This document shows, piece after piece, positions 39,178-47,660 of a stretch of 64,000 nucleotides of DNA. A model generated the notes under the pieces. It saw only the letters and a program-made list of their open reading frames with translations, was not told the DNA's origin and did no database searches. The translations under genes and the position numbers were made by a program. The stretch's first letter is position 1. Every line of letters begins with the position of its first letter. The stretch is from assembly GCA_036498905.1 (NCBI GenBank), contig DASYER010000143.1:1-64000 (forward strand), read 5' to 3'. Source of the stretch: DAIDKA01 sp036498905. GTDB lineage: Bacteria > Pseudomonadota > Gammaproteobacteria > Steroidobacterales > Steroidobacteraceae.

Positions 39178-40178
39178 GTACGCCTGCCGAAAAACTCACC
39201 GCCGCCGAATGGTTCGCCGAGGCGCGCGGCGCAGATGCCGATTCGGCCCACGAGCCAGCGTGGCTGCAGTGGATCGCCGGGGAGGATCACCAGAAGGCCT
39301 ACGAGAACTGCGAACTGGCGTGGGAGCTGTCCGGCGAGCTGCGCGGCAGCCCGGGAATCGCCGCGTTGCTGGCCAGCGCCGACGCGTTCGCCGCCGGGGC
39401 TCGTGTCGGCAAGGTATCGGCCGTGCGGACCAAATGGCGCGTCCCGCTGTGGCAGGTGGGCGTTGCCGCATCTTTGATCGCCGTGGGTGCATTCGCCTGG
39501 CTGTTCATGAGCGCGTCCACGACTACCGAATACAGCACCGCCGTCGGTGAGCAGCGCACGGTGACATTGGCCGATGGCTCCACTGTGCTCCTCAATACCG
39601 ACAGCGATGTGCGGGTGCAGCTGTCGCGGCACCTGAGGCGTATCGAACTGGCGCGGGGCGAGGCGCTGTTCAACGTCAGTCACGATCCGAGCCGGCCATT
39701 CGAAGTGCATGCGCTGCAGGGCGTTACCACCGCCGTGGGGACGCAGTTCGATGTCGAACTCACCCGCAGCGGCGCGGCGATCTCAGTACTAGAGGGCACC
39801 GTGACGGTCGGCGGCAGCGGCCAGGCCGCATCGCTGCCGCGCGTGGCCGTCTCGGCCGGCAATGGCGTCGGCTACAGCCAGGAGGGGGCCGTTTCGCAAT
39901 TGCGGCCCGCCGAGGTCAATCGTATCCAGGGATGGCGCACCCAGCGCATGGTATTCAACGACATTCCGCTCGATACGGCATTGTCGGAGTACAACCGCTA
40001 CAGCCGCAAGCCGATAGTGCTGAGCAATCCGGCGCTCGGAGCGCGGCATATCAATGGCGTGTTTCATATCGGCGATGAAGCCGCCTTCCTGAGCGCGCTC
40101 GACCAGGGCCTGCACCTGAAGGCGACCAAGGGCGACGCGCAGACCGTGCTGCAGCCGGCACCAGGATATGAACAATGA
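39174..40178 (+). CDS. fecR: FecR family anti-sigma factor
   Basis: 334-aa inner-membrane signal relay. A cytoplasmic DUF4880-like N terminus (AEWFAEARG, WLQWIAGEDHQKAYE, which binds sigma) precedes one transmembrane helix at about residues 90-112. The periplasmic FecR domain (EQRTVTLADGSTVLLNTDS, GEALFNVSHDPSRPFEV) is followed by a C-terminal STN-like domain (about 255-330). It should hold or activate the FecI sigma factor according to a signal from an outer-membrane STN protein. Start and stop both overlap neighbours by 4 nt, tying it to fecI and to the dehydrogenase gene downstream. Confidence 0.94.
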   Translation: MSTPAEKLTAAEWFAEARGADADSAHEPAWLQWIAGEDHQKAYENCELAWELSGELRGSPGIAALLASADAFAAGARVGKVSAVRTKWRVPLWQVGVAASLIAVGAFAWLFMSASTTTEYSTAVGEQRTVTLADGSTVLLNTDSDVRVQLSRHLRRIELARGEALFNVSHDPSRPFEVHALQGVTTAVGTQFDVELTRSGAAISVLEGTVTVGGSGQAASLPRVAVSAGNGVGYSQEGAVSQLRPAEVNRIQGWRTQRMVFNDIPLDTALSEYNRYSRKPIVLSNPALGARHINGVFHIGDEAAFLSALDQGLHLKATKGDAQTVLQPAPGYEQ

Positions 40179-41320
40179 GCGACGCGGCGCGGCCCTGCCT
40201 GCGATTCGTGCTGTGCGCGCTGGCCGTATTCTTCTGCTTGAATGCGGTCGCGTATGCCGATGTCACCACTGATCTGATCAAGTCACTGCAGCTCGTCGCG
40301 GCGCCCACGCCGGTCAAACAGCGGGCCGACTGGCGCGTGCCACGCAAGGTGTTGCTGCTCGAATTCGGCAAACAGGACTGGGCGCCCCGCCAGGCCGAAT
40401 TCGCCTCCGCCGCGCCCCACACCCAGGTGGTCGTCGTCCACAACATGACCGAGGCGCTGGCGCAGGCACCGGGCACGGATGCGCTGATCGGTTTCAATCC
40501 CGAGATCTGCGCGCCGCGGCTGCTGGCCGCCGCGACCGACCTGCGCTGGATCGCATCGCTTGCCGCCGGTGTGGAGAACTGTCTGGAGGTACCCGGGCTG
40601 CGCGCGCGCGGGCTGCTGCTGACCAACATGCGGGCCGTGGATGCCGCCGTCATTGCCGAACATGCCATCGCCCTGACGCTGGCCATCGCGCACGGCCTCG
40701 ATGTGTTCGCCGCGGATACCGCCAAGGCGCAATGGAGCTTCGTCCATGGCGCGACGACACCGATGCAATCACTTGAAGGCAAGACGCTGCTGGTCGTGGG
40801 ACTCGGCGGCATCGGCACCGAAGTCGCGCGACGCGCGCACGGACTGGGCATGAACGTCGTCGCCACGCGTGACGGCGAGCGCAAGGGCCCATCCTTTGTC
40901 AGCCATGTCGGTGCGCCCGCCGAACTTGCGGCCCTGGCAAGGGGCGCAGACGTCATTGTCAGCTGTGTGCCGCTGACGCCGGACACCAAGGACATGTTCG
41001 ATGCGAAATTCTTTGCGCTGCTGAAGCCCACCGCGATTTTCGTGAACATCTCCCGCGGCGGCACCATGGTGATGGCTGATCTGACGCGTGCGCTCGATGA
41101 GCGGCGGCTGGCGGGGGCGGGCCTGGATGTCGCGGACCCTGAGCCGTTGCCCGCCGACAATCCGCTGTGGCGCGCGCCGCACGTGCTCATTACGCCGCAT
41201 ATTTCCTCGCGCTCCGATCTGCCCGGCGAAGGGCGCTGGATCGTGGCTCGCGAAAACATGCGCCGCTATGCCAGCGGCACGAGCATGCTCAACGTCGTCG
41301 ATCAGGCGCGCGGCTACTAA
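40175..41320 (+). CDS. D-2-hydroxyacid dehydrogenase with signal peptide
   Basis: 381-aa NAD-dependent D-isomer-specific 2-hydroxyacid dehydrogenase. The Rossmann motif is VVGLGGIGTEVA; the catalytic Arg is in NISRGG, the Glu in DPEPLP and the His in ITPHISS. Unusually, the first 29 residues look like a cleavable signal peptide (hydrophobic FVLCALAVFFCLNAVAYA, then DV), so it may act in the periplasm, where NAD supply is unclear. ATGA overlap with fecR implies coupled translation. It would reduce a 2-oxoacid or oxidise a 2-hydroxyacid. Confidence 0.88.
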   Translation: MSDAARPCLRFVLCALAVFFCLNAVAYADVTTDLIKSLQLVAAPTPVKQRADWRVPRKVLLLEFGKQDWAPRQAEFASAAPHTQVVVVHNMTEALAQAPGTDALIGFNPEICAPRLLAAATDLRWIASLAAGVENCLEVPGLRARGLLLTNMRAVDAAVIAEHAIALTLAIAHGLDVFAADTAKAQWSFVHGATTPMQSLEGKTLLVVGLGGIGTEVARRAHGLGMNVVATRDGERKGPSFVSHVGAPAELAALARGADVIVSCVPLTPDTKDMFDAKFFALLKPTAIFVNISRGGTMVMADLTRALDERRLAGAGLDVADPEPLPADNPLWRAPHVLITPHISSRSDLPGEGRWIVARENMRRYASGTSMLNVVDQARGY

Positions 41321-41325
41321 ACAGC

Positions 41326-42375
41326 ATGCCTTCGCTGTTTGATCCCCTCAAGGTCGGGGACCTCACGCTGCCCAATCGCATTGTGATGGCGCCGCTGACC
41401 CGCTGCCGCGCGGGCACGCAGCGTATGCCGAACGAGCTGATGGCGCAGTACTACCGGCAGCGCGCCGGCGCCGGACTGATCGTGTCCGAGGCCACCTCCG
41501 TGACGCCCATGGGCGTCGGCTACGCGGGTACGCCCGGCGTGTGGTCCGAGGAGCAGGTAGCGGGATGGAAGCTGACCACCCAGGCCGTGCACGCTGCCGG
41601 CGGGCGGATTTTCCTGCAGTTGTGGCATGTCGGCCGGATTTCCGACCCCTCATTCCTGGACGGCAGGCCGCCGGTGGCCCCCAGCGCGATTGCGGCCCAG
41701 GGGAACGTGAGCCTGTTGCGACCGGAGCGGCCATTCCCGCTACCACGGGCGCTGGCCGTCGAGGAGATCCCGGGAGTCATTGAAGCGTACCGACAGGGTG
41801 CCCGTAACGCCCAGGCCGCCGGGTTCGACGGCGTCGAGATCCATGGTGCGAATGGCTATCTGCTCGATCAGTTCCTGCAGGATCGGGCCAATCACCGCAC
41901 TGACGGCTACGGCGGCGGCATCGCCAATCGCGCCCGCCTGATGCTTGAGGTCGTCGACGCCGTGACTTCCGTCTGGGGGGCCGGCCGGGTGGGCATGCAC
42001 CTGGCCCCACGGGGGGATAGCAATACCATGGGTGACTCGGATCCGGGCGCTCTGTTCGGCCACGTAGTGCGGGAATTGGGCCGGCGCCAGCTCGCATTCC
42101 TGTGTGTGCGTGAATACGCCGCGGCTGACAGTATCGGACCGAAGCTCAGGAGCGTTTTCGGCGGCGTCTACATCGCCAATGAACGCTTCACCCCTGATTC
42201 CGCCGCACTGGCAGTTGCGGCCGGTGAGGTGGACGCGGTAGCGTTCGGCAAGCTGTTCATCGCCAACCCGGATCTGCCGCGGCGCATGCAGCCCGGCGCC
42301 GCACTCAATGCGCCTGACGTGCCGGGCTTCTATGCCGGCGGAGCCAAGGGTTACACCGACTATCCGTCCTTTTGA
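41326..42375 (+). CDS. Old Yellow Enzyme family alkene reductase (NemA-like)
   Basis: 349-aa FMN-dependent ene-reductase that reduces activated C=C bonds or nitro-esters with NAD(P)H. The FMN/substrate motifs APLTRCRA, QLWHVGRIS and the active-site EIHGANGYLLDQFL (His and Asn) are present, with NHRTDGYGG and a C-terminal FYAGGAKGYTDYP. Length equals the NemA/OYE family. The ATG at 41326 lies 5 nt after the hydroxyacid dehydrogenase stop; it is an operon member. Confidence 0.95.
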   Translation: MPSLFDPLKVGDLTLPNRIVMAPLTRCRAGTQRMPNELMAQYYRQRAGAGLIVSEATSVTPMGVGYAGTPGVWSEEQVAGWKLTTQAVHAAGGRIFLQLWHVGRISDPSFLDGRPPVAPSAIAAQGNVSLLRPERPFPLPRALAVEEIPGVIEAYRQGARNAQAAGFDGVEIHGANGYLLDQFLQDRANHRTDGYGGGIANRARLMLEVVDAVTSVWGAGRVGMHLAPRGDSNTMGDSDPGALFGHVVRELGRRQLAFLCVREYAAADSIGPKLRSVFGGVYIANERFTPDSAALAVAAGEVDAVAFGKLFIANPDLPRRMQPGAALNAPDVPGFYAGGAKGYTDYPSF

Positions 42376-42385
42376 GGGGGTTCAA

Positions 42386-43057
42386 ATGTCTTCATTCAAT
42401 CAGGGACCCGGTGCGGAAGACGAGTCCATCAGCCGGCGCCGATTCTTGGGTGGCGCGACGACCGCCGGTGCCGTGGCATTGAGCGGCCTGACGCTGACCG
42501 ATGAGTCGACCGCGCACGCGGCGACGGGTCACGCCGCCGATGCCGCGCTGCCGCCGAACTGGTTCGAAGGACCCGATCCGAGCATTCCCAAGGTCGGATT
42601 GCGCTGGGCGTTTTCGGCCACCGTGTTCTTCGCCGATCGGGTCATGATCAATACCATGGACTCCCCGGCCGGGCGCGGCTACACCTCGGTGGGGGGCGGT
42701 GAAATCTGGGGCCCACGACTGCAGGGGCGAGTGTTGCCGCACAGCGGCGCGGATTACTACAAGACGACCTTCACCACCTACTACATGTTCCAGGCGTCCG
42801 ACGGTGCCCTGATCTTCATCCACAACCGCGGCACGATGCGCCGCTTCGCCGCCCGCTACGAGCCCGGGAAGCCTTTGGCTCCGCCCCCACCGCCGCCCGC
42901 GAAACAGGATTCGGTGTGGACGCGATTTCGCGCTACGCCGCAGTTCACCGCCCCGCTCGGGCCGCATGACTGGATGAACCGCACCGTATTTGTCGCAAGC
43001 TCCCAGCGCCAGGCCAATCCCGACCACACGGTCTTCACCTACTACGAAGTGCTGTAA
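42386..43057 (+). CDS. DUF3237 family protein with Tat signal
   Basis: 223-aa protein with a twin-arginine signal (SRRRFLGG then a hydrophobic ATTAGAVALSGL) and a DUF3237-like beta-barrel domain. The domain shows VMINTMDSPAGRGYTSVGGGEIWGP in two adjoining pieces, GADYYKT, and the closing HDWMNRTVFVASSQR. A Pro-rich hinge (APPPPPPAK) interrupts it near residue 170. The family has no assigned activity. It is a paralogue of the next gene, which is shorter and lacks the signal, and it shares the operon with the ene-reductase. Confidence 0.85.
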   Translation: MSSFNQGPGAEDESISRRRFLGGATTAGAVALSGLTLTDESTAHAATGHAADAALPPNWFEGPDPSIPKVGLRWAFSATVFFADRVMINTMDSPAGRGYTSVGGGEIWGPRLQGRVLPHSGADYYKTTFTTYYMFQASDGALIFIHNRGTMRRFAARYEPGKPLAPPPPPPAKQDSVWTRFRATPQFTAPLGPHDWMNRTVFVASSQRQANPDHTVFTYYEVL

Positions 43058-43068
43058 AGGAGCCGATC

Positions 43069-43524
43069 ATGCGTGATTTTGTGGTTCCCAAGACCGATAC
43101 CAAGGTCCTCGGCACGATCGAACTGGAGTACGCCTTCAGGCTCACAGCTCACTACGATCCGCCGCAGGAGTCGCACACGCCGCGCGGCACCTTCCGCTAC
43201 CAGGACATCGTCAGTGGCGAAGTATCCGGGGCACGCATCACTGCCACCGTCTATCCGGACAGCGGTGGGCAGTACGATACGGTCCGCTCCGACCGGGTCC
43301 GCGATGTCGATGCGCACTTCATGGTGAAGGCCGATAACGGCGAATGGCTGTACATGGAGCATGTCGGCTATCGGCGCACCGACGGCTACTATCGGGCGAT
43401 CGCATATATCGAAACGGATCTGAAGGGTGCGTACGAGTGGATGAACAACACCACATTCGTCGTGACGGCGAAGGAATCCGCCGATCAGCGTGAGGTCGTC
43501 TTCCACTACTACATAGCCAATTGA
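43069..43524 (+). CDS. DUF3237 family protein
   Basis: 151-aa cytoplasmic DUF3237-like protein without a signal peptide. The segments LEYAFRLTAHY, RITATVYPDSGGQYDT, NGEWLYMEHVGYRR and YEWMNNTTFVVTAKES align by eye with the preceding paralogue, so the two look like a tandem duplication that diverged in location. An AAGGAG ribosome-binding site precedes the ATG. It is the last gene of the FecIR-linked operon and converges on the GGDEF gene 3 nt away. Confidence 0.87.
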   Translation: MRDFVVPKTDTKVLGTIELEYAFRLTAHYDPPQESHTPRGTFRYQDIVSGEVSGARITATVYPDSGGQYDTVRSDRVRDVDAHFMVKADNGEWLYMEHVGYRRTDGYYRAIAYIETDLKGAYEWMNNTTFVVTAKESADQREVVFHYYIAN

Positions 43525-43527
43525 AGA

Positions 43528-46515
43528 CTATTTCGATTCCGATTCGATACCGCGTTTGCCGCCTTCGCGTCTGACGCGATCGATGAAGTCCTGCAGGTAG
43601 CGGCGCGAGGCGGTGACCTCCAGCATCGAGCCGTCGGTGCTGCACACCACGCGATTGCGGCCGGCGGCCTTTGCCTCGTACAAGGCCGCATCGGCGCGCT
43701 TGATCAGCTCATCGGGCCCCTCCTGGGCAGCGTCCAGCCAGGCCCCGCCGATGCTGACCGTGACGCGCAGTTCACCCGCGCCGACCCGGAATGGCGTCGC
43801 GCAGATGTTCGCGCGCAGTGCATCCATCAGGCTACCGCGATCCTCCGGCGCCAATCCCGGCATGACGACCAGCAGTTCCTCGCCACCGTATCGGCCCAGG
43901 AAATCGTGCTGGCGCAGGGTGGCCCGCAGCCGTCTTGCCAGCTCCTTGAGCACCTCATCGCCGCCGGCATGGCCGAAGCTGTCATTGATGCTCTTGAAGA
44001 AATCCACATCGATGACGGCCACCGCCAGGGCGCCGCCATGCTTGCGGGCCTTCCCGATCTCTCCGGTGAGGAATTCGAGAATAGTCGCCCGGTTCCACAG
44101 CCCCGTCAGAGCATCGCGCGTGGCGCGTTCGAGCAGTGCCTCGCGTTCACGATGCTGCAGCTCCAGGGCGCGCTGGTGGCGCTGCATGCGCCGGTTCTGC
44201 CAGCGCCACGCAGCCACCAGGACCAGAGCCGCGAGCAGTACCGCCAAAATCCTGAACACCACGGTATTCCACCATGGCGGCTTCACATCGAATGCCACGG
44301 TTACTGCGGCCGAGTGGCGCTGATGAGGGGTATCGACCGCCATCGCTTCGAGCTGGTATTGCCCCGGTGCCAATGCCGGAATATGAATGTTGAAGGTGCG
44401 CGAGGAATACCACTCGGTCGACAGGCCGAGCAGCCGATAACGCAGCTCGGTAGTGGCCGAGCGATCGAAGGTGCGCGAACCGAAGGCGACATCCAGGGCC
44501 GCGTTGTCGCGCCATTTGACCGTCGGCCGCGGTCCGGCCAGCAGGCTTTGCGTGCCCAGTTGCGCCTTGGCGATATCAAGGCGCAACGGACGCGACACCA
44601 TCTGCACCCAGCGTACCGGATCCTTGATGTGCGTGATGCCGCGCGCAGTGCCCACCCAGATCGATCCATCATCATCCGCGTACAGCGCGAATTGCTCGGT
44701 GTCGGCCCAAACCAGTCCATCCTGGATTTCAAGTCGCCGCCACACGTGCCCGTCATAGACACCCAGCCCTTCACCGGTATTGGCCCAGATCCAGCCACGC
44801 GAATCCGCGCGCAGCGAGTACACCGTCGCGCCCTTCAGGGTTTCCGGATCCTGCCAGTTCGCAGCGAAGTTCCGCCCCGTGACATGCAGCAGCTGTTCAC
44901 CGATTCTCGTGCCCCACACCGAGCCGTCGGTGTTGGCCGCGACGGTCTGGATGCCGATCTGCGATCCGTCGACCAGCGTCGGAATCTTGATGAAGCGATC
45001 GTTCTTGATCCGGTACAGACCGTTCGTCGTTCCCACCCAGATCGTGCCGTCGGGCGCCTGTGTCACATCATCCACACGGGGATTGCCCGGCGGGACCAGA
45101 CGGGTGACGGCCAGCGTGGTGCTGTCGATTTTCGCCACGCCGTAGTCCCAGGCCGCGATCCAGCCGGTGCCTGTGTGGTCAAACAAAATTACCTGCGCAT
45201 CGAAGTGATCCGGCACGGTGGTCACGCGCTGAGCCTTCGTGCTCCCCGGCGGCACTCGCCACAGCTGCGAAGTCTGGTAGGACAGCCAGAATCCGCCGGA
45301 TGGATCAACCGCGCTGGCATTGGTCTCGGCTTCCGGCAACCCCTCGTAGGGGCAAGGCACGACCAGATGCGTGTTCTCATCCAGCATCCTGCAGCCAAGA
45401 TCCGTGCCGAGTATCAGGCGGTGCTGCCTGTCACGGACGATGCTCCAGACCGCCTCCGGTACCAGGCCCTGATTCTTCGTCCAGGACTCGACATTGTCGT
45501 AACCATGCCAGCGCGACAGACCGACTCCGCTCACCGCCAGCCAGAAATTGCCGTCGTTGTCGGAAAGGGCCGCCGTGATCGGTGTGTCCGGCAAGCCGTT
45601 GCGGGCATCGAACTCCTGCCACGAGGTCCCATCCCAGCGGGCTAGTCCGCGCGACGTGCGCGTGACGATATGGCCCATCGGGTCCAGGGTCAGGGTGAGG
45701 TGTTGCAGGCGATTGGCGAGCATCGCATGTGGCGGGGTCATGTCCTGGAAGCGCGCCGCTGCGCGTTTTAGATTCAGCAGACCATCCCGACTGCGTGCCC
45801 AGATACCGCCACTGCGATCCTCCAGGATGCTGCCGTAGTGAGCTTCCGGCAGGCCCTCGGCGGTGCCGTACACTTTGAGCTTCGTGTCTTCCAGCTCGCA
45901 AAGATGCTCTCCGCAGGCGAACCACAGTCCACCGCCCTCCATACCGGTGATGCTCTGAACCTGCGCCAGATCGGGCTGGGCCGCGACGCGCGCGGCACTG
46001 AATACTTCCTTCGCGATCCACAGCGATCCGGGGCCGCCGCGCCGCGCCTGCATCAGCCGGTGATCCTTCGTATACAGCACCCGATCATCGGCGGCGGCGA
46101 CCAGCAGCGTGTACTGATCACCGATCAGGGGACCTGAGGCACTGAGCAGGGGTTCGAAGTGATCCGCATTGCCCGAATACAGGCCCGCATCGATACGGGT
46201 GAAGATCCGGCCCGAAGGACTCACGGCGATTGCCATGGCCGCGTCCGCCGGGATGCCGCGGGACTTGTCGTAGGAGACGAATGAAATGCCGTCGTAGCGG
46301 TAGATGCCACCGTCGGTCGCCAACCACATGTCGCCGTTGCGATCGAACAGCAGCTGCTCAATGCCGAGATTGCGCAATCCCGACAGCTGCGTGTAACGGT
46401 TGAAACTGAATTCCTGTGCAGACGCCGGGGTCACGGTCAGGGCGGCAAACAGCACGAGCAGACCGATGGCTGCGAACAGCCGGGCAGCACGCGGCCTGCC
46501 ATCCCCCGTTAGCAT
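43528..46515 (-). CDS. Diguanylate cyclase with periplasmic two-component-regulator propeller
   Basis: 995-aa membrane protein. The signal peptide (to about residue 34, TPASAQ) precedes a large periplasmic seven/fourteen-blade propeller of regulator repeats (GDMWLATDGGIYRYDG-like units, about 40-620) and a Y_Y_Y domain (about 650-745). One transmembrane helix (about 755-775) and a short coiled coil lead to a GGDEF domain. The active-site motif is GGEEL at residues 877-881, and an inhibitory I-site RxxD (RQHD) lies five residues before it. It should therefore make cyclic-di-GMP under product inhibition. The ATG at 46515 is chosen for the signal peptide; 46554 and a TTG at 46581 are alternatives. 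Confidence 0.9.
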   Translation of the reverse strand: MLTGDGRPRAARLFAAIGLLVLFAALTVTPASAQEFSFNRYTQLSGLRNLGIEQLLFDRNGDMWLATDGGIYRYDGISFVSYDKSRGIPADAAMAIAVSPSGRIFTRIDAGLYSGNADHFEPLLSASGPLIGDQYTLLVAAADDRVLYTKDHRLMQARRGGPGSLWIAKEVFSAARVAAQPDLAQVQSITGMEGGGLWFACGEHLCELEDTKLKVYGTAEGLPEAHYGSILEDRSGGIWARSRDGLLNLKRAAARFQDMTPPHAMLANRLQHLTLTLDPMGHIVTRTSRGLARWDGTSWQEFDARNGLPDTPITAALSDNDGNFWLAVSGVGLSRWHGYDNVESWTKNQGLVPEAVWSIVRDRQHRLILGTDLGCRMLDENTHLVVPCPYEGLPEAETNASAVDPSGGFWLSYQTSQLWRVPPGSTKAQRVTTVPDHFDAQVILFDHTGTGWIAAWDYGVAKIDSTTLAVTRLVPPGNPRVDDVTQAPDGTIWVGTTNGLYRIKNDRFIKIPTLVDGSQIGIQTVAANTDGSVWGTRIGEQLLHVTGRNFAANWQDPETLKGATVYSLRADSRGWIWANTGEGLGVYDGHVWRRLEIQDGLVWADTEQFALYADDDGSIWVGTARGITHIKDPVRWVQMVSRPLRLDIAKAQLGTQSLLAGPRPTVKWRDNAALDVAFGSRTFDRSATTELRYRLLGLSTEWYSSRTFNIHIPALAPGQYQLEAMAVDTPHQRHSAAVTVAFDVKPPWWNTVVFRILAVLLAALVLVAAWRWQNRRMQRHQRALELQHREREALLERATRDALTGLWNRATILEFLTGEIGKARKHGGALAVAVIDVDFFKSINDSFGHAGGDEVLKELARRLRATLRQHDFLGRYGGEELLVVMPGLAPEDRGSLMDALRANICATPFRVGAGELRVTVSIGGAWLDAAQEGPDELIKRADAALYEAKAAGRNRVVCSTDGSMLEVTASRRYLQDFIDRVRREGGKRGIESESK

Positions 46516-46704
46516 GGCGAGCTGCGGCTGAGTTGCCCAAAGTCCCGCGAACATTGCCGCAAAGTCTAGTGTCGGGGGCAAAATGACGCCGAGACCGATG
46601 TCACTGATGCTGGGTAACGCGGCGCCGTAACGGCCACAAATCCCGGGGCCGCGATCCGTAGAGCGTGCGCTGGATCACGGTAATATTCTGGCCCGCTGCT
46701 GTGG

Positions 46705-46724
46705 CGATTTTGCCCTGAAAATCG
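46705..46724. promoter_or_regulatory. 20-bp inverted repeat upstream of the cyo operon
   Basis: CGATTTT-GCCCTG-AAAATCG has perfect 7-bp arms, 60 nt upstream of cyoA and within the roughly 270-nt region shared with the divergent GGDEF gene. It does not match FNR, Fur or ArcA consensus by eye. It could be an operator for the oxidase operon or an RNA hairpin in its leader. Confidence 0.45.
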
Positions 46725-46784
46725 TACTCTAGGCCGACCCCCACGGCGCGCGTCCCCCCGCGTGTGTCTTCGTTAGAAGATTTG

Positions 46785-47651
46785 ATGAAACTGCGCAACT
46801 CAAGTACCGCCCTGCTCGGAATGAGCTTGGCTGGCTGCAGCTCCGCCTTGCTGGATCCGCATGGTCCCATCGGCCGCCAGGAGAAGCTGATCCTGATCGA
46901 TTCGACCGCGATCATGCTCGCGATCGTCATCCCGGTCATCATCGCGACCCTGGTTTTCGCCTGGTGGTTTCGCGCCGGCAACCCCAGGGCAAAGCGTTTT
47001 CTGGATTGGGACTATTCGGGCCGGATCGAATTCGTCGTGTGGGCCATTCCGGCACTGGTGATTCTGTTCCTCGGCGGCATCGCCTGGATCAGCTCGCATG
47101 ACCTGGATCCGCCCAAATCCATCGCATCGCCGCAGACGCCGCTCGATATCGATGTGGTCTCGCTGGACTGGAAGTGGCTCTTCATCTATCCGGATGCCGG
47201 GATCGCGAGCGTCAACCGGCTGGTGCTGCCCGTCGGCACTCCGCTGCGCTTCCACATGACCTCATCCGGCGTCATGAACAGCTTCTTCATACCGCAGCTT
47301 GGCAGTCAGATCTACACCATGGCCGGAATGGCGACGCGGCTGAACCTGCTGGTGGATGATCCGGGCACCTATCGGGGGCTGTCCGCGCAGTTCAGCGGCG
47401 ATGGTTTCTCGGACATGACGTTTGATGTCAGCGCACTGTCGCGGCAGGACTTCGAGCAGTGGCTCGATACCACCCGTACGCAGGGCGGGACGCTGGATGC
47501 CGCGGCCTACGCGGCGCTCATGCGCCCGAGCGCGAAGGACCCGCAGCATACCTACGCCACCGTGACCAACGGCCTCTTCGATGCCATTCTCATGCATCCC
47601 GGCGCCGCACCCACTGCCGCGCAGATCGAACCCACCGAATCGGCTGACTGA
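46785..47651 (+). CDS. cyoA: Cytochrome o ubiquinol oxidase subunit II
   Basis: 288-aa lipoprotein subunit. The lipobox is LAGC (near residue 18), followed by two membrane helices (about 37-60 and 80-100) and a periplasmic cupredoxin-like domain with SSGVMNSFFIPQLGSQIYTM. The CuA ligands of cytochrome c oxidases are absent, which marks it as the quinol-oxidising type. The ATG at 46785 is chosen because it places the lipobox correctly. First gene of cyoABCD. Confidence 0.94.
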   Translation: MKLRNSSTALLGMSLAGCSSALLDPHGPIGRQEKLILIDSTAIMLAIVIPVIIATLVFAWWFRAGNPRAKRFLDWDYSGRIEFVVWAIPALVILFLGGIAWISSHDLDPPKSIASPQTPLDIDVVSLDWKWLFIYPDAGIASVNRLVLPVGTPLRFHMTSSGVMNSFFIPQLGSQIYTMAGMATRLNLLVDDPGTYRGLSAQFSGDGFSDMTFDVSALSRQDFEQWLDTTRTQGGTLDAAAYAALMRPSAKDPQHTYATVTNGLFDAILMHPGAAPTAAQIEPTESAD

Positions 47652-47660
47652 GTTCTTCAA

